From assembly GCA_039028795.1 (NCBI GenBank), contig JBCCHJ010000002.1:169250-233249 (forward strand): a stretch of 64,000 nucleotides of DNA, written 5' to 3'. The DNA is from Thermohalobaculum sp039028795 (GTDB taxonomy: Bacteria > Pseudomonadota > Alphaproteobacteria > Rhodobacterales > Rhodobacteraceae). Below are positions 48,508 to 56,901 of the stretch, piece after piece; positions within the stretch are counted from its first letter, which is position 1, and the number at the start of each line of letters is the position of its first letter. The translations under genes were made by a program, and so were the position numbers. The notes beneath the pieces were generated by a model. It had not been told where the DNA came from. It did not search any database and saw only the letters and a list, made by a program, of their open reading frames with translations.

Positions 48508-49290
48508 TCAGGTCAGCACGACAGTGGTTGTTCCGAGTTCCCCAAAATCCGCCGTCACCAGCTCGCTAGGTTCGAGGTCCATAGGTACAGCCGCGGTGCC
48601 GGTGGTGATGACTTCCCCGGCATTCAGATCGATGCCCAATTGGGACAGCTCGTTAATGCACCAAGTCAGTGCCTTGCGCGGGTCGCCCAGCACATTTGAG
48701 CCCAGCCCTTCGCGCGTATAGCGGCCGCCGACCGTGCAAACGACGGGATGAGCGGCCAAATCCATGCCACGCCAGTCCGCGGTAACCACCGGGCCCAAGA
48801 TCAAGTCCCTGGCCGCCGCATTGTCTGCGATCAGGGCCGGGGCGCCGACAGCGGTATAGTCGGTGAAACGACTGTCGGGCAGTTCGATGGCCGGGTGCAA
48901 ATCGCCGACGGCGGCGAAGACCTCGGCGACCGAGTACTCTGCGCCCCGCGCCAGGATTGGCTGCGCCAGGCGAAAGGCAAATTCGGGTTCAGCGACACGC
49001 ATATGATTGCCGGTCAGAGAAAGTTCGGCACCGTCAGGCGCGATCTTTTCGGCCAACAGTCGCCCGGCCAGCGGACCATCGACATTGATGTGTCGCTGTC
49101 CCGCTTCGGATGTTGCCGCGATTTTCCAGCCCGCCCTTGGGTGGGCCGAAAACGCTTCCAGATGGGCCTGGATCGCATAGCCTGCGGCGCGGGTGCGGGG
49201 TCGTTGCGATTCCGGCAGATGGTCGATGGTGGTCCCGTCGCACCAGGCTTGCCAAATGATCTCGGCACCGGCAGCTTCAGATGAGTGCAT
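48508..49290 (-). CDS. 2-keto-4-pentenoate hydratase / fumarylacetoacetase-family protein
   Basis: A protein of 260 aa. The central pattern WKIAATSEAGQRHINVDGPLAGRLL, MRVAEPEFAFRLAQ with metal-binding glutamates, HPAIELPDSRF and VITTGTAAVPMDLEPSE matches MhpD-type hydratases. These add water to 2-hydroxypenta-2,4-dienoate-type compounds in aromatic breakdown. It is upstream of the alpha/beta hydrolase in the same unit. The true substrate is not readable. Confidence 0.87.
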   Translation of the reverse strand: MHSSEAAGAEIIWQAWCDGTTIDHLPESQRPRTRAAGYAIQAHLEAFSAHPRAGWKIAATSEAGQRHINVDGPLAGRLLAEKIAPDGAELSLTGNHMRVAEPEFAFRLAQPILARGAEYSVAEVFAAVGDLHPAIELPDSRFTDYTAVGAPALIADNAAARDLILGPVVTADWRGMDLAAHPVVCTVGGRYTREGLGSNVLGDPRKALTWCINELSQLGIDLNAGEVITTGTAAVPMDLEPSELVTADFGELGTTTVVLT

Positions 49291-49309
49291 AATCTGCCCT
49301 TTGCTTTTC

Positions 49310-49347
49310 TGGGGCTTTGCCCCAGACCCCGGACGTTTTTGGCGAAG
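49310..49347 (+). repeat. Intergenic stem-loop plus GTTTTTGGC repeat, variant copy
   Basis: GGGGCTTTGCCCC forms a hairpin and is followed by CCCCGGACGTTTTTGGCGAAG, a variant of the repeat at 18022 and 55933. It sits just upstream of the hydratase start, so a regulatory or terminator role is possible. Confidence 0.45.
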
Positions 49348-49406
49348 TGTAGGTGGACCGGACCGAGGACGTTTTTAACCGACGCGTTTACGTGTAGAGA
49401 TTTGGC

Positions 49407-49425
49407 GGTGAACATGCAATTCACC
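49407..49425. promoter_or_regulatory. Inverted repeat GGTGAA-N7-TTCACC
   Basis: GGTGAACATGCAATTCACC lies 8 bp upstream of the larger 15-bp inverted repeat and could be a second operator or part of the promoter for the aminotransferase gene. Confidence 0.35.
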
Positions 49426-49432
49426 CCTTTTC

Positions 49433-49476
49433 GGTACGATTGAACCAGTGTAGAAGATTTTTGGTTCAATTGTACC
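49433..49476. promoter_or_regulatory. 15-bp inverted repeat, candidate operator upstream of the aminotransferase
   Basis: GGTACGATTGAACCA (49433-49447) and TGGTTCAATTGTACC (49462-49476) are inverted copies with one mismatch, separated by 14 bases. They end 20 bp before the ATG at 49497, so the site probably binds a dimeric or tetrameric regulator. The regulator is not encoded next to it. Confidence 0.6.
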
Positions 49477-49496
49477 ATCAGCCTGAGGAGGCCGCG

Positions 49497-50780
49497 ATGC
49501 CCGATGATCAATCAAACCCGCAGAGCGCCATTCTGGACCGGGCCGCGAAAGTTCTGCCCGCCGGCGGGTTCGGCAACTATGCCGCCGACATCGTGATCGC
49601 ACGGGGCGATGGGTCCCGGGTCTGGGACGAGAACGGACGGGAATATGTGGACCTGCTAATCGGTTCGGGACCGATGCTGATCGGCCATTCCCACCCCGAA
49701 GTTCTGGAGGCCGTGCGGGAACAATTGCCGCTGGGCCAGACCTTTTTTGCCAACAACACCCGCGGGATCGAATTGGCCGAACAGATCGCAGCGGACATGG
49801 CGTGTGCCGAGAAGGTCCGGTTCGTGTCGACCGGCGGCGAGGCGGACATGTATGCCATGCGCCTGGCCAGGGCACATACCGGGCGGACGAAACTGTTGAA
49901 ATTCGAGGGCGGCTATCACGGCATGTCAGACCATGCGCTGATGAGCCTGGCCCCGCAACAGATGGTGAATTTCCCCGTCGCGGTGCCCGACAGCGCAGGC
50001 ATCGCCGAGCATGTGCGCGACACGACAATCGTTGCGCCTTTCAATGATCCGGAAACTTTGACCTCTTTGCTGGACGAATATGGGGATGATGTTGCCGGTG
50101 TGATCATCGAGCCGCTGCAGCGCCTGATCCCACCAGCGCCGGGCTGGTTAGAGTTTGTGCGGGACGAATGCACCAAGCGCGGCATCGTGCTGATCTTTGA
50201 CGAGGTCGTCACCGGCTACCGTTTGGCCTATGGTGGGGCGCAGGAAAAATATGGTGTCGTGCCGGATCTTTGCACGTTGGGGAAAATAATCGGCGGCGGA
50301 TTTCCGTTAGCTGCTATCGCCGGGTCGGACGCGATCATGGCACATTTCGACAAAGCGTTGGTTGGACCGGAAGGATTTACTTTCCAGGTCGGTACTCTGT
50401 CCGGAAATCCCATCGCTGCGGTGGCGGGCCTGAAGACCATGGAGATCCTGCGCCGCGATGGAGCTTATGACCAGATCCGCGCCAATGGCGAACGGATGAT
50501 GGACGCCGCCAAGGCGGCCTTCGGCAAGGCGGGCATCCCTGTGCAGATCGTCGGGGACCCGACGTTGTTTGAACTGGTCTTCACGGATGAAGAGGTCGTG
50601 AATTACCGCCATGTCCTGAATTCAGACAAAGAGGCAGAGGCCCGCTATAATGCCGGCATGCGCGCCCGGGGTATCCTGAAGCCGCCCGGCAAGATCTACA
50701 CACATCTGGCCCTGACCGATGCGGACCTGGATCAGGTGTGCAGTGCATTTGAAGAAACAGCGGCAGAGATGTCTGGGTAA
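49497..50780 (+). CDS. Class III PLP aminotransferase (glutamate-1-semialdehyde-aminomutase-like)
   Basis: A protein of 427 aa. ATG 49497 has GAGGAGG about 5 nt upstream. PLP motifs: VRFVSTGGEADMYAMRLARA, YHGMSDHALMS, IFDEVVTGYRLAYGG and TLGKIIGGGFPLAAIAGS with the PLP-binding lysine. The sequence most resembles the glutamate-1-semialdehyde aminomutase branch, but in context it is more likely a catabolic transaminase. It is preceded by a strong inverted repeat. Confidence 0.9.
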   Translation: MPDDQSNPQSAILDRAAKVLPAGGFGNYAADIVIARGDGSRVWDENGREYVDLLIGSGPMLIGHSHPEVLEAVREQLPLGQTFFANNTRGIELAEQIAADMACAEKVRFVSTGGEADMYAMRLARAHTGRTKLLKFEGGYHGMSDHALMSLAPQQMVNFPVAVPDSAGIAEHVRDTTIVAPFNDPETLTSLLDEYGDDVAGVIIEPLQRLIPPAPGWLEFVRDECTKRGIVLIFDEVVTGYRLAYGGAQEKYGVVPDLCTLGKIIGGGFPLAAIAGSDAIMAHFDKALVGPEGFTFQVGTLSGNPIAAVAGLKTMEILRRDGAYDQIRANGERMMDAAKAAFGKAGIPVQIVGDPTLFELVFTDEEVVNYRHVLNSDKEAEARYNAGMRARGILKPPGKIYTHLALTDADLDQVCSAFEETAAEMSG

Positions 50781-50862
50781 AACGGCAACTTATTGATCTA
50801 CCTCAAAGCGCAGTCCGATTGATCGGCGCAAGGTTCCTTCACATCAGTGGAGGAAACCAGAG

Positions 50863-51180
50863 ATGCCGAACGTTCGATTGATCTGTCTGGCAGGAATTCC
50901 GGTTCTGATCCAAGGGGTGGCGGTATTGGCCGATGATCCAAACCCCGACCGTGGCTTGGATCTGGCACAGCGGTGGTGTTCATCCTGCCATGTCATCGGG
51001 CCCAGCTTTGACGGCGGTGACATCGGACCATCCTTCGAAAGCGTGGCATCACGCCCTGGCCATACGGCAAATGACCTGAGGAACTGGCTGGCCATGCCGC
51101 ACGATCCAATGCCTGATTTCCAACTGACGGCCGATCAATACGAAGATTTGATTGCGCATATCATGTCGTTGCGGGAGTGA
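50863..51180 (+). CDS. Small periplasmic c-type cytochrome
   Basis: A protein of 105 aa with GGAGG about 9 nt before the ATG and a signal-peptide-like N-terminus ending near ADDPN. Haem is bound by CSSCH (residues about 39-43); MPDFQL provides the likely axial methionine. It is a class I cytochrome c, an electron carrier in the periplasm. It follows the aminotransferase by 82 bp and may be independently expressed. Confidence 0.9.
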   Translation: MPNVRLICLAGIPVLIQGVAVLADDPNPDRGLDLAQRWCSSCHVIGPSFDGGDIGPSFESVASRPGHTANDLRNWLAMPHDPMPDFQLTADQYEDLIAHIMSLRE

Positions 51181-51406
51181 TAGGAGTGCCCCAGAACATT
51201 CGGGTATTTTTTTACTCGATAGGCACAGATGACCGACCCGACGCAGCCAGCTATCCCAATTTTCGCCAGGGAGGGTTCAAGTCCCAGAAAACATCCGAGC
51301 CAGCGACTGTCATACGACCGACAAATGCGGCTGCGATTTCCTGATCATCCCGCGAGAAAACGTTGGGCCCTTCGTCGCCCCCGACGCTTGGCCAACTAAG
51401 TGCGTT

Positions 51407-52951
51407 TTACCTGAAGAGCCCCTTTAAAAGCGACCGCACCACCGTGCGGCCCAGTTGTGACCCTGCCGAGCGCAGCGTCGATTTTGCCACGGCCTCGAAC
51501 ATCGTATCAGAACGGCGCGACCGCGCCTTGGTCTTCTTAGGGGCCTTGCGGGGCTTGTACCGCGTGCCCTTCGAATATTTACCACCAAAGGATCGGGCGT
51601 GGCCCAGTTCCTCGGCATCGACCTCTTCATCAGCCTCGACCCGCCGGGCGGCACGGGCGGCCAGGATCTCATAGGCCGATTTCCTATCCGCTGGGGTGTC
51701 GTAAAGACCCGCAACCGGAGACTTCGTCATCGCCTGCGCGCGGACCAATGCATCGCAGGGTCCAAGCCGTGAGGACGGCGGGCGGATCAGGGTCTGCTGC
51801 ACCATCGAGGGCGCACCTTTGCCCTGAAGGACGCTGACCAGCGCTTCGCCCACACCGACCTCTTGAATCGCTTTGACCGAGTCGATCTTCGGGTTCTGGC
51901 GGAAGGTTTCCGCGGCGGCCTTAACAGCCTTCCTGTCGCGGGGCGTGTAGGCACGCAGTGCATGCTGCACCCGATTGCCCAACTGGCCCAGCACATCGTC
52001 CGGCACGTCCGCGGGATTCTGGGTGATGAAGTAGACGCCGACGCCTTTTGACCGGATCAGGCGGGCGACTTGCTCGACCTTATCCAGCAGCGCTTTAGGC
52101 GCATCATCAAACAGCAGATGCGCCTCGTCGAAGAAGAAGACGAATTTCGGCTTGTCTGGATTCCCGACCTCGGGCAGTTGCTCAAACAATTCCGCGAGCA
52201 GCCAAAGCAAAAATGTCGCATATAGGCGCGGAGATTGCATCAACCGGTCCGCTGCAAGGATGTTGATTCGCCCCTCACCCCCAGGTGTGGTCGCGATCAT
52301 GTCCTCAAGTTCCAGGGCAGGTTCACCAAAAAAGCCGTCGGCGCCCTGATTTTCCAATACCAGCAAGCGCCGTTGAATAGCGCCGACCGAGGCGGAGGAA
52401 ACATTTCCGTAAGCCAGAGACAATTCTTTGGCGCGTTCGCCGATTTCGACCAGAATGGCGCGCAGATCTCTGAGGTCCAACAGCGCCAAACCTTCATCCG
52501 CCGCCACCCGAAAGGCAATATTCAACACGCCTTCCTGGGTGTTGTTCAGTTCCAGCAGCCGGGCCAGCAAGAGCGGTCCCATTTCGGTAACTGTGGTCCG
52601 GATCGGGTGGCCTTGACTTCCGAACATATCCCAAAAGACAACCGGAAAAGCTTCGTAATCATAATCAGTTAGGCCGATTGTATCGGCCCTTTCGATCAAT
52701 TTCGGATGCAGTTTATGTTCAGGCGAGCCGGCTTGAGCCAGGCCGGAAAGATCGCCCTTCACATCCGATAAAAACACCGGAACACCGGCTTTGGAAAAGC
52801 CTTCGGCGAGGATCTGCAGCGTCACTGTTTTACCCGTGCCTGTCGCCCCGGCGATCAGCCCGTGGCGGTTTCCGAACTTCAACAGAAGTTCTTGCGGTTT
52901 AGCGTAGTTTTTTCCGCCACCACCTAAAAAGATTGCGTTTTCCTGCCCCAT
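51407..52951 (-). CDS. HerA-type/DUF853 ATPase (YjgR-like)
   Basis: A protein of 514 aa. Walker A IAGATGTGKTVTLQ (about residue 33) and Walker B FVFFFDEAHLLFDDAPKAL belong to HerA-FtsK ATPases; FITQNPADVPDDVLGQLGNRVQHALRAYTPRDRKAV is characteristic of DUF853 proteins. The C-terminus is highly basic (RYKPRKAPKKTKARSRR). No membrane segment, so probably a cytoplasmic DNA- or protein-translocating ATPase. The physiological role of the family is not established. Confidence 0.9.
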   Translation of the reverse strand: MGQENAIFLGGGGKNYAKPQELLLKFGNRHGLIAGATGTGKTVTLQILAEGFSKAGVPVFLSDVKGDLSGLAQAGSPEHKLHPKLIERADTIGLTDYDYEAFPVVFWDMFGSQGHPIRTTVTEMGPLLLARLLELNNTQEGVLNIAFRVAADEGLALLDLRDLRAILVEIGERAKELSLAYGNVSSASVGAIQRRLLVLENQGADGFFGEPALELEDMIATTPGGEGRINILAADRLMQSPRLYATFLLWLLAELFEQLPEVGNPDKPKFVFFFDEAHLLFDDAPKALLDKVEQVARLIRSKGVGVYFITQNPADVPDDVLGQLGNRVQHALRAYTPRDRKAVKAAAETFRQNPKIDSVKAIQEVGVGEALVSVLQGKGAPSMVQQTLIRPPSSRLGPCDALVRAQAMTKSPVAGLYDTPADRKSAYEILAARAARRVEADEEVDAEELGHARSFGGKYSKGTRYKPRKAPKKTKARSRRSDTMFEAVAKSTLRSAGSQLGRTVVRSLLKGLFR

Positions 52952-53049
52952 TTTATCTGCCTTTTTTTGCCCGCAATCGCGTCAAAATTTAGAAACTTTT
53001 ATTTAGAAGGATTTCGTTAATCTTTCTAGTGCACTTTGTTTTACGCGCC

Positions 53050-53120
53050 GGGTGGATTTTGTATCTGGCGCAACCTCCTCCCTGTCGAACTGGCCGCGTC
53101 TCGTGCGCGGCCTTTTTTTC
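53050..53120 (+). ncRNA. Candidate CCUCCUCCC-motif (cuckoo/CcsR-like) small RNA
   Basis: In the 470-bp gap upstream of ialB lies a hairpin (GCGCC...GGCGC), then CCTCCTCCC at 53074-53082, then a GGCCGCG/CGCGGCC hairpin followed by seven T. Rhodobacterales CcsR/cuckoo RNAs carry the same CCUCCUCCC motif and are controlled by RpoH factors; rpoH2 lies about 900 bp downstream on the other strand. Start and promoter are not resolved. Confidence 0.5.
53091..53117 (+). terminator. Intrinsic terminator ending the candidate small RNA
   Basis: GGCCGCG and CGCGGCC pair across TCTCGTG, followed by TTTTTTT. Confidence 0.75.
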
Positions 53121-53236
53121 CGAACGATCAAAGATGGCGTCGGGCAAAGAATCCCGTTGACGCCGTCCCGATCGTTGGTACTAATCCACATATGTCGACC
53201 AGTTCGGCAGGGAGAGAACGAAGCATAAGCTTCACC

Positions 53237-53269
53237 TCAGGGGCGCTCTGGCGCCCCTGAAGCATTTTT
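53237..53269 (+). terminator. Second intrinsic-terminator hairpin
   Basis: TCAGGGGCGC (53237-53246) pairs with GCGCCCCTGA (53251-53260) and is followed by AGCATTTTT. It may end a second short RNA or a read-through transcript. The rest of the gap to ialB shows no gene. Confidence 0.6.
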
Positions 53270-53420
53270 GGACCAAGTTTCGACAAGATTGCGCCCTGCG
53301 GTGCGCGTACCCACGGGTCAGATGCCGCACCGTTGACGGCTTGATTTCACCCGCTGCCATTGGCATCAACGGACACAATCAAACAGGCTGCCCGGCAGCC
53401 GCAGAACAGGGACCGGACCA

Positions 53421-53945
53421 TTGAACCGTTTCGTTACCGTAATCGCCGCAGGTGCGTTTCTGCTTACCGGTCTTGGGCTTGCTCAAGCTCAGCAGGGCTC
53501 GAACGATGAGCTGCGCGACACCTTCGGAGATTGGGAAATCCGCTGCATCAAGGGCACCGATACCTGTGCGATGAGCCAAATTGGAAACACCAAGGAAGGC
53601 GAGCGCGCGTTGCTGGTCACGATCCAGCGGGTGACCGGTGCAAAGACCGAAGACGGGCGCCCGATCGAGGCAGCGATGACTGTCCAGGCCCCGCTTGGGA
53701 TCCTGATCCCCTATGGCATTCGCATCAAGATCGATGGGGACAAGGTTGTTCCTCTGCCGCTATCGCGGTGCATCCCGCAGGGATGCGTCAGTCAGGCGCC
53801 GATGCTGGATGAAGCCGTCAAGAACATGAAGAAGGGATCAAAAGCCGTGTACGGCATATTCCTGGAGCAGGAGATCCTGGTCGACATCTCGCTGAGCGGT
53901 TTCACGAAGGCTTACAACAACCTGAAACCAGTCGCTGGTCAGTGA
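53421..53945 (+). CDS. IalB-family (invasion-associated locus B) periplasmic protein
   Basis: A protein of 174 aa from a TTG start. Signal peptide MNRFVTVIAAGAFLLTGLGLAQA. The IalB pattern is clear: DTFGDWEIRCIKGTDTCAMSQ, LPYGIRIKIDGD-like strand ILIPYGIRIKIDG, PLSRCIPQGCVSQAPM with the two disulfide Cys, and a C-terminal LSGFTKAYNNL strand. It is a widespread periplasmic protein of unknown molecular role. A bidirectional hairpin follows. Confidence 0.9.
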   Translation: MNRFVTVIAAGAFLLTGLGLAQAQQGSNDELRDTFGDWEIRCIKGTDTCAMSQIGNTKEGERALLVTIQRVTGAKTEDGRPIEAAMTVQAPLGILIPYGIRIKIDGDKVVPLPLSRCIPQGCVSQAPMLDEAVKNMKKGSKAVYGIFLEQEILVDISLSGFTKAYNNLKPVAGQ

Positions 53946-53959
53946 CCATCTAAAATTCG

Positions 53960-53980
53960 CCCGCGCGTTGGCCGCGCGGG
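53960..53980. terminator. Bidirectional terminator between ialB and rpoH2
   Basis: CCCGCGCG (53960-53967) pairs with CGCGCGGG (53973-53980) around TTGGC, between the converging ialB and rpoH genes. Confidence 0.6.
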
Positions 53981-53989
53981 CTTAAGTCC

Positions 53990-54871
53990 TTAAGCGCTGA
54001 CCAAGGCCCGCGCCGTATCACCGTGGACGCCTTCCAGACGGTTGCGCATTTTGCGCAGGGCCTGTTCTTCCAACTGGCGAATACGTTCCTTAGAAAGATC
54101 GAACTGACGTCCCAGGCTTTCGAGTGTCTGCGGGGCGTCGTTCAATTTTCTGGCCGCAATGATTACGCGCTCGCGATCCGTCAGCGCATCGAACGCATCG
54201 GTCAGCCAGGACCGCGCCTTTGCGTTGTCAGTGGAACGGGTCACGATCTCTTCGGCTTGCGGGCCGTTGTCTTCGATCGTTTCGACCCATTCGCGGCCCT
54301 CTTCGCCTGCCTGCTGTGCATTCAGCGAGAAGTCAGAGCCGGCCAGCCGGCTTTCCATCATCTCGACATCACGCAGCGGCACACCCAGTTCCTCGGCAAT
54401 TTCGCGGCGGATATCGCTGGCATCGGCATATTCGCCGGATGAAGCGATTTCCCGTTCAATTTGAGCCCTGACCCGGCGCATATTGAAAAAGAGCGATTTT
54501 TGCGAAGAGGTACTGCCGGTGCGCACCATGGACCAGTTGCGCATGACATAGTCCTGGATAGATGCTTTGATCCACCAGACGGCGTAGGTCGAAAATCTGA
54601 CGCCGCGATCGGGGTCGAATTTCGACGCCGCTTTCATCAGGCCGATATTTGCTTCCTGGATCAGATCCGGCATCGGGGCGCCGTATCTTTTGTATTTCGC
54701 GGCCATTGATATCGCCAGCCGCAAATAGGCCGTAACCAACCGATGCAAGGCTTTATCGTCTTGATCATCGCGCCAGCGTATCGCCAGATCCCGTTCTGTC
54801 TCGGCATCCAGCAACTCAGCCGACATGGCCCTACGCGCCAAACCACTGTTTCGGTGTGTGTCCTCTGCCAT
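53990..54871 (-). CDS. rpoH2: RpoH2-type alternative (heat-shock/photooxidative-stress) sigma factor
   Basis: A protein of 293 aa from ATG 54871, where AGGAG has better spacing than for ATG 54877. Sigma regions: 2 (LRLAISMAAKYKRYGAPMPDLIQEANIGLMKAASKFDPDRGVRFSTYAVWWIKASIQDYVMRN), the RpoH-specific box (SSQKSLFFNMRR), 3 and 4 (DRERVIIAARKLNDAPQTLESLGRQFDLSKERIRQLEEQAL). The sequence is closer to the second RpoH of rhodobacters (RpoHII) than to the canonical RpoH. It recruits RNA polymerase to stress promoters. A weak RpoE-like -35 (TGATCC, minus strand 54930-54925) lies upstream. Confidence 0.93.
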   Translation of the reverse strand: MAEDTHRNSGLARRAMSAELLDAETERDLAIRWRDDQDDKALHRLVTAYLRLAISMAAKYKRYGAPMPDLIQEANIGLMKAASKFDPDRGVRFSTYAVWWIKASIQDYVMRNWSMVRTGSTSSQKSLFFNMRRVRAQIEREIASSGEYADASDIRREIAEELGVPLRDVEMMESRLAGSDFSLNAQQAGEEGREWVETIEDNGPQAEEIVTRSTDNAKARSWLTDAFDALTDRERVIIAARKLNDAPQTLESLGRQFDLSKERIRQLEEQALRKMRNRLEGVHGDTARALVSA

Positions 54872-55042
54872 CGTCATGCTCCTGTCCCGGGCTTATGAGA
54901 CAGGTACGCACCGCGGCGTGGAATGGATCACCACGTGTTGCAAACTTCACAAACTCGTCAAAATACCTGATACGAATGCTCAAAATTTCGAATTTGCGTG
55001 GGCCCGGCGCCTGTCGGATTATGGCGGAAACAGGAGGGCGCA

Positions 55043-55924
55043 ATGGATTACACTCTTTTTATCGGCGATCGGCGGTATTCGAGCTGGTCCCTGCGCGGCT
55101 GGCTGCTTTTCGATGCGTTCGGCATCCCTTGCGGTATCCGCTATGCCCAGATGAAAACCGACGACTTCGAGGCGATGAAGGCCGAGATGGCGCCCTCACG
55201 CCTGGTTCCTGCAATGAAACTGGCCGACGACACGGTCGTCTGGGACAGTCTGGCAATGGCCGAGACCCTGCACGAACGGCACCCGGATGCCGGCATTTGG
55301 CCGGAGGAAGCAAGCCAAAGAGCAATGGCACGGTCGCTATGCGCGCAAATGCACTCAGGCTTCACGGCCCTGCGCGGGGCTTGTCCAATGAATTTGGGCC
55401 GCGCCTACACGGGCTTTGACGCGGATGAGAGTGTCTTGGCAGATGTATCGGCAGTTACGGAGCTGTGGGCGATGGCCCGTGCGACGAGCGGCGACGGACC
55501 GTTCCTATTTGGCGCCTTTACCGCCGCGGATGCTTTTTTTGCACCAGTCGCCAGCCGGATCACAACCTATGACTTACCGGTACGCGATGTAGATGCCGCC
55601 TACATCAAGGCTGTGCTGGGGCATCCGTCGGTTCGGCGCTGGTACGCCATGAGCGTCGCGAAGCCCGAGCATCAGGCGCACTATGAATTCGACCATGCCG
55701 ACAGACCCAATCCTATGGCACCGAAACTGACCGGCACGGTGGTCAGCGGACCCGCCAGCGCGGCAGAGAATGCAAACTGCCCGTATTCCGGGAAAGCGGT
55801 GGCAGATGATTGTGTCGTCGAAATCAGCAATCGGATGATCGGATATTGCAATCCGTTCTGTGCCGCGAAATCCGCCGCTGACCCCTATGCATGGCCCCAA
55901 ACGGTGGCCCTGCTGGAGGGTTAG
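55043..55924 (+). CDS. Glutathione S-transferase with a C-terminal Cys-rich tail
   Basis: A protein of 293 aa. ATG 55043 has AGGAGG about 5 nt upstream. The N-terminal thioredoxin-like domain (MDYTLFIGDRRYSSWSLRGWLL) and the helical C-terminal domain (about residues 85-205) are GST-like. The last 55 residues carry CPYSGKAVADDCVVE...GYCNPFCAAK, a small Cys motif that could bind metal. I recall this tail in related rhodobacterial GSTs. Substrate not readable. Confidence 0.88.
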   Translation: MDYTLFIGDRRYSSWSLRGWLLFDAFGIPCGIRYAQMKTDDFEAMKAEMAPSRLVPAMKLADDTVVWDSLAMAETLHERHPDAGIWPEEASQRAMARSLCAQMHSGFTALRGACPMNLGRAYTGFDADESVLADVSAVTELWAMARATSGDGPFLFGAFTAADAFFAPVASRITTYDLPVRDVDAAYIKAVLGHPSVRRWYAMSVAKPEHQAHYEFDHADRPNPMAPKLTGTVVSGPASAAENANCPYSGKAVADDCVVEISNRMIGYCNPFCAAKSAADPYAWPQTVALLEG

Positions 55925-55932
55925 GCGCAGGT

Positions 55933-55999
55933 TTGGCCCTGCGGGCCAAGTCGAGAGCGCTGCTCTCGAGCTCTCGGAGTATTCTTGGCAAGCTGAAGA
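55933..55999 (+). repeat. Intergenic stem-loop plus TATTCTTGGC repeat, copy
   Basis: TTGGCCCTGCGGGCCAA (55933-55949), a CGAGAGC/GCTCTCG stem and an AGTATTCTTGGCAAGCTGAAG tail closely match the copy at 18022-18087. It lies between convergent GST and truA. Confidence 0.6.
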
Positions 56000-56005
56000 T
56001 GGTGT

Positions 56006-56749
56006 TCAGCAAGGGTATTCAACCTGGGTGAGGTAGAGCCCATCGGGCGGCGCAACGGGGCCGCAAGCCGCACGGTCTTTTGCTTTGAGGGCATCAGCGA
56101 CCTGGTTCGGGTGCCATTTTCCAGCACCGACCTTTTCCAGCGTGCCAACGAGGCTGCGGACCTGATTGTGCAGGAAACTGCGGGCGTTTAGGCGGAATTG
56201 GATTTCCGGGCCGGTTTCGGCGATGTCGATCACATCCAGCGTTTTGACCGGCGACGCAGCCTGACACTGGGCTGATCGGAACGTCGTGAAATCGTGGCTC
56301 CCGATCAGTGCTTTTGCAGCCCTTTGCATGGCAACGACGTCCAGCGGGTACGCCACGCGCCAGGCAAGGCCGTTTTCCAGCGCCAGAGGCGCGCGCCGGG
56401 CGATGATCCGATAGAGATAATGTCGGCGCACGGCACTGAACCTGGCATGAAATTCATCCGGAACGACGTCGGCCGTCAGGACCGCGACCGGATTAGGCTT
56501 CATGTGAAAGTTCAAGGCCTCTGAGAGGCGAAAGGGATCCCAGTCGCCCGTTAGATCGCAATGAGCAACCTGCCCAGTTGCATGAACACCGGCATCGGTG
56601 CGCCCGGCCCCGGTGATCCCAGGCGCGTCAGCTTCCAGACAGCGAAGCGCAGTTTCGACGACATTTTGAACCGAGGCGCCAGATGCCTGACGCTGCCAGC
56701 CGACAAAGGGACCGCCGTGATATTCCAATGTCAGCTTGAACCTTGGCAT
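56006..56749 (-). CDS. truA: tRNA pseudouridine(38-40) synthase
   Basis: A protein of 247 aa. The TruA pattern is clear: KLTLEYHGGPFVGWQRQ, the catalytic aspartate in GAGRTDAGVHATGQ, HARFSAVRRHYLYRI and FLHNQVRSLVGTLEKVGAGKW. It modifies U38-U40 in the tRNA anticodon stem. It diverges from ycjX with about 150 bp between them. Confidence 0.97.
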   Translation of the reverse strand: MPRFKLTLEYHGGPFVGWQRQASGASVQNVVETALRCLEADAPGITGAGRTDAGVHATGQVAHCDLTGDWDPFRLSEALNFHMKPNPVAVLTADVVPDEFHARFSAVRRHYLYRIIARRAPLALENGLAWRVAYPLDVVAMQRAAKALIGSHDFTTFRSAQCQAASPVKTLDVIDIAETGPEIQFRLNARSFLHNQVRSLVGTLEKVGAGKWHPNQVADALKAKDRAACGPVAPPDGLYLTQVEYPC

Positions 56750-56901
56750 GGCGGGCGGAATACAGCGCTTTGCACGAAATGTGAATCCCGAGTGCGCAGG
56801 AGCGCACTGGTCCGTTTCGTCGGAGCGTTACGGAAAGGTCTGTCCGGATTGAACGCGAAACGCCGCATCGGCATTATGGCGGTCCAGGCTAAGGGGCGCC
56901 A

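Noticed and set aside
47668..49290. A classical meta-cleavage pathway
   Set aside because: The hydrolase has an Asp nucleophile (HDFGG) instead of the Ser of meta-cleavage hydrolases, and no extradiol dioxygenase is nearby.
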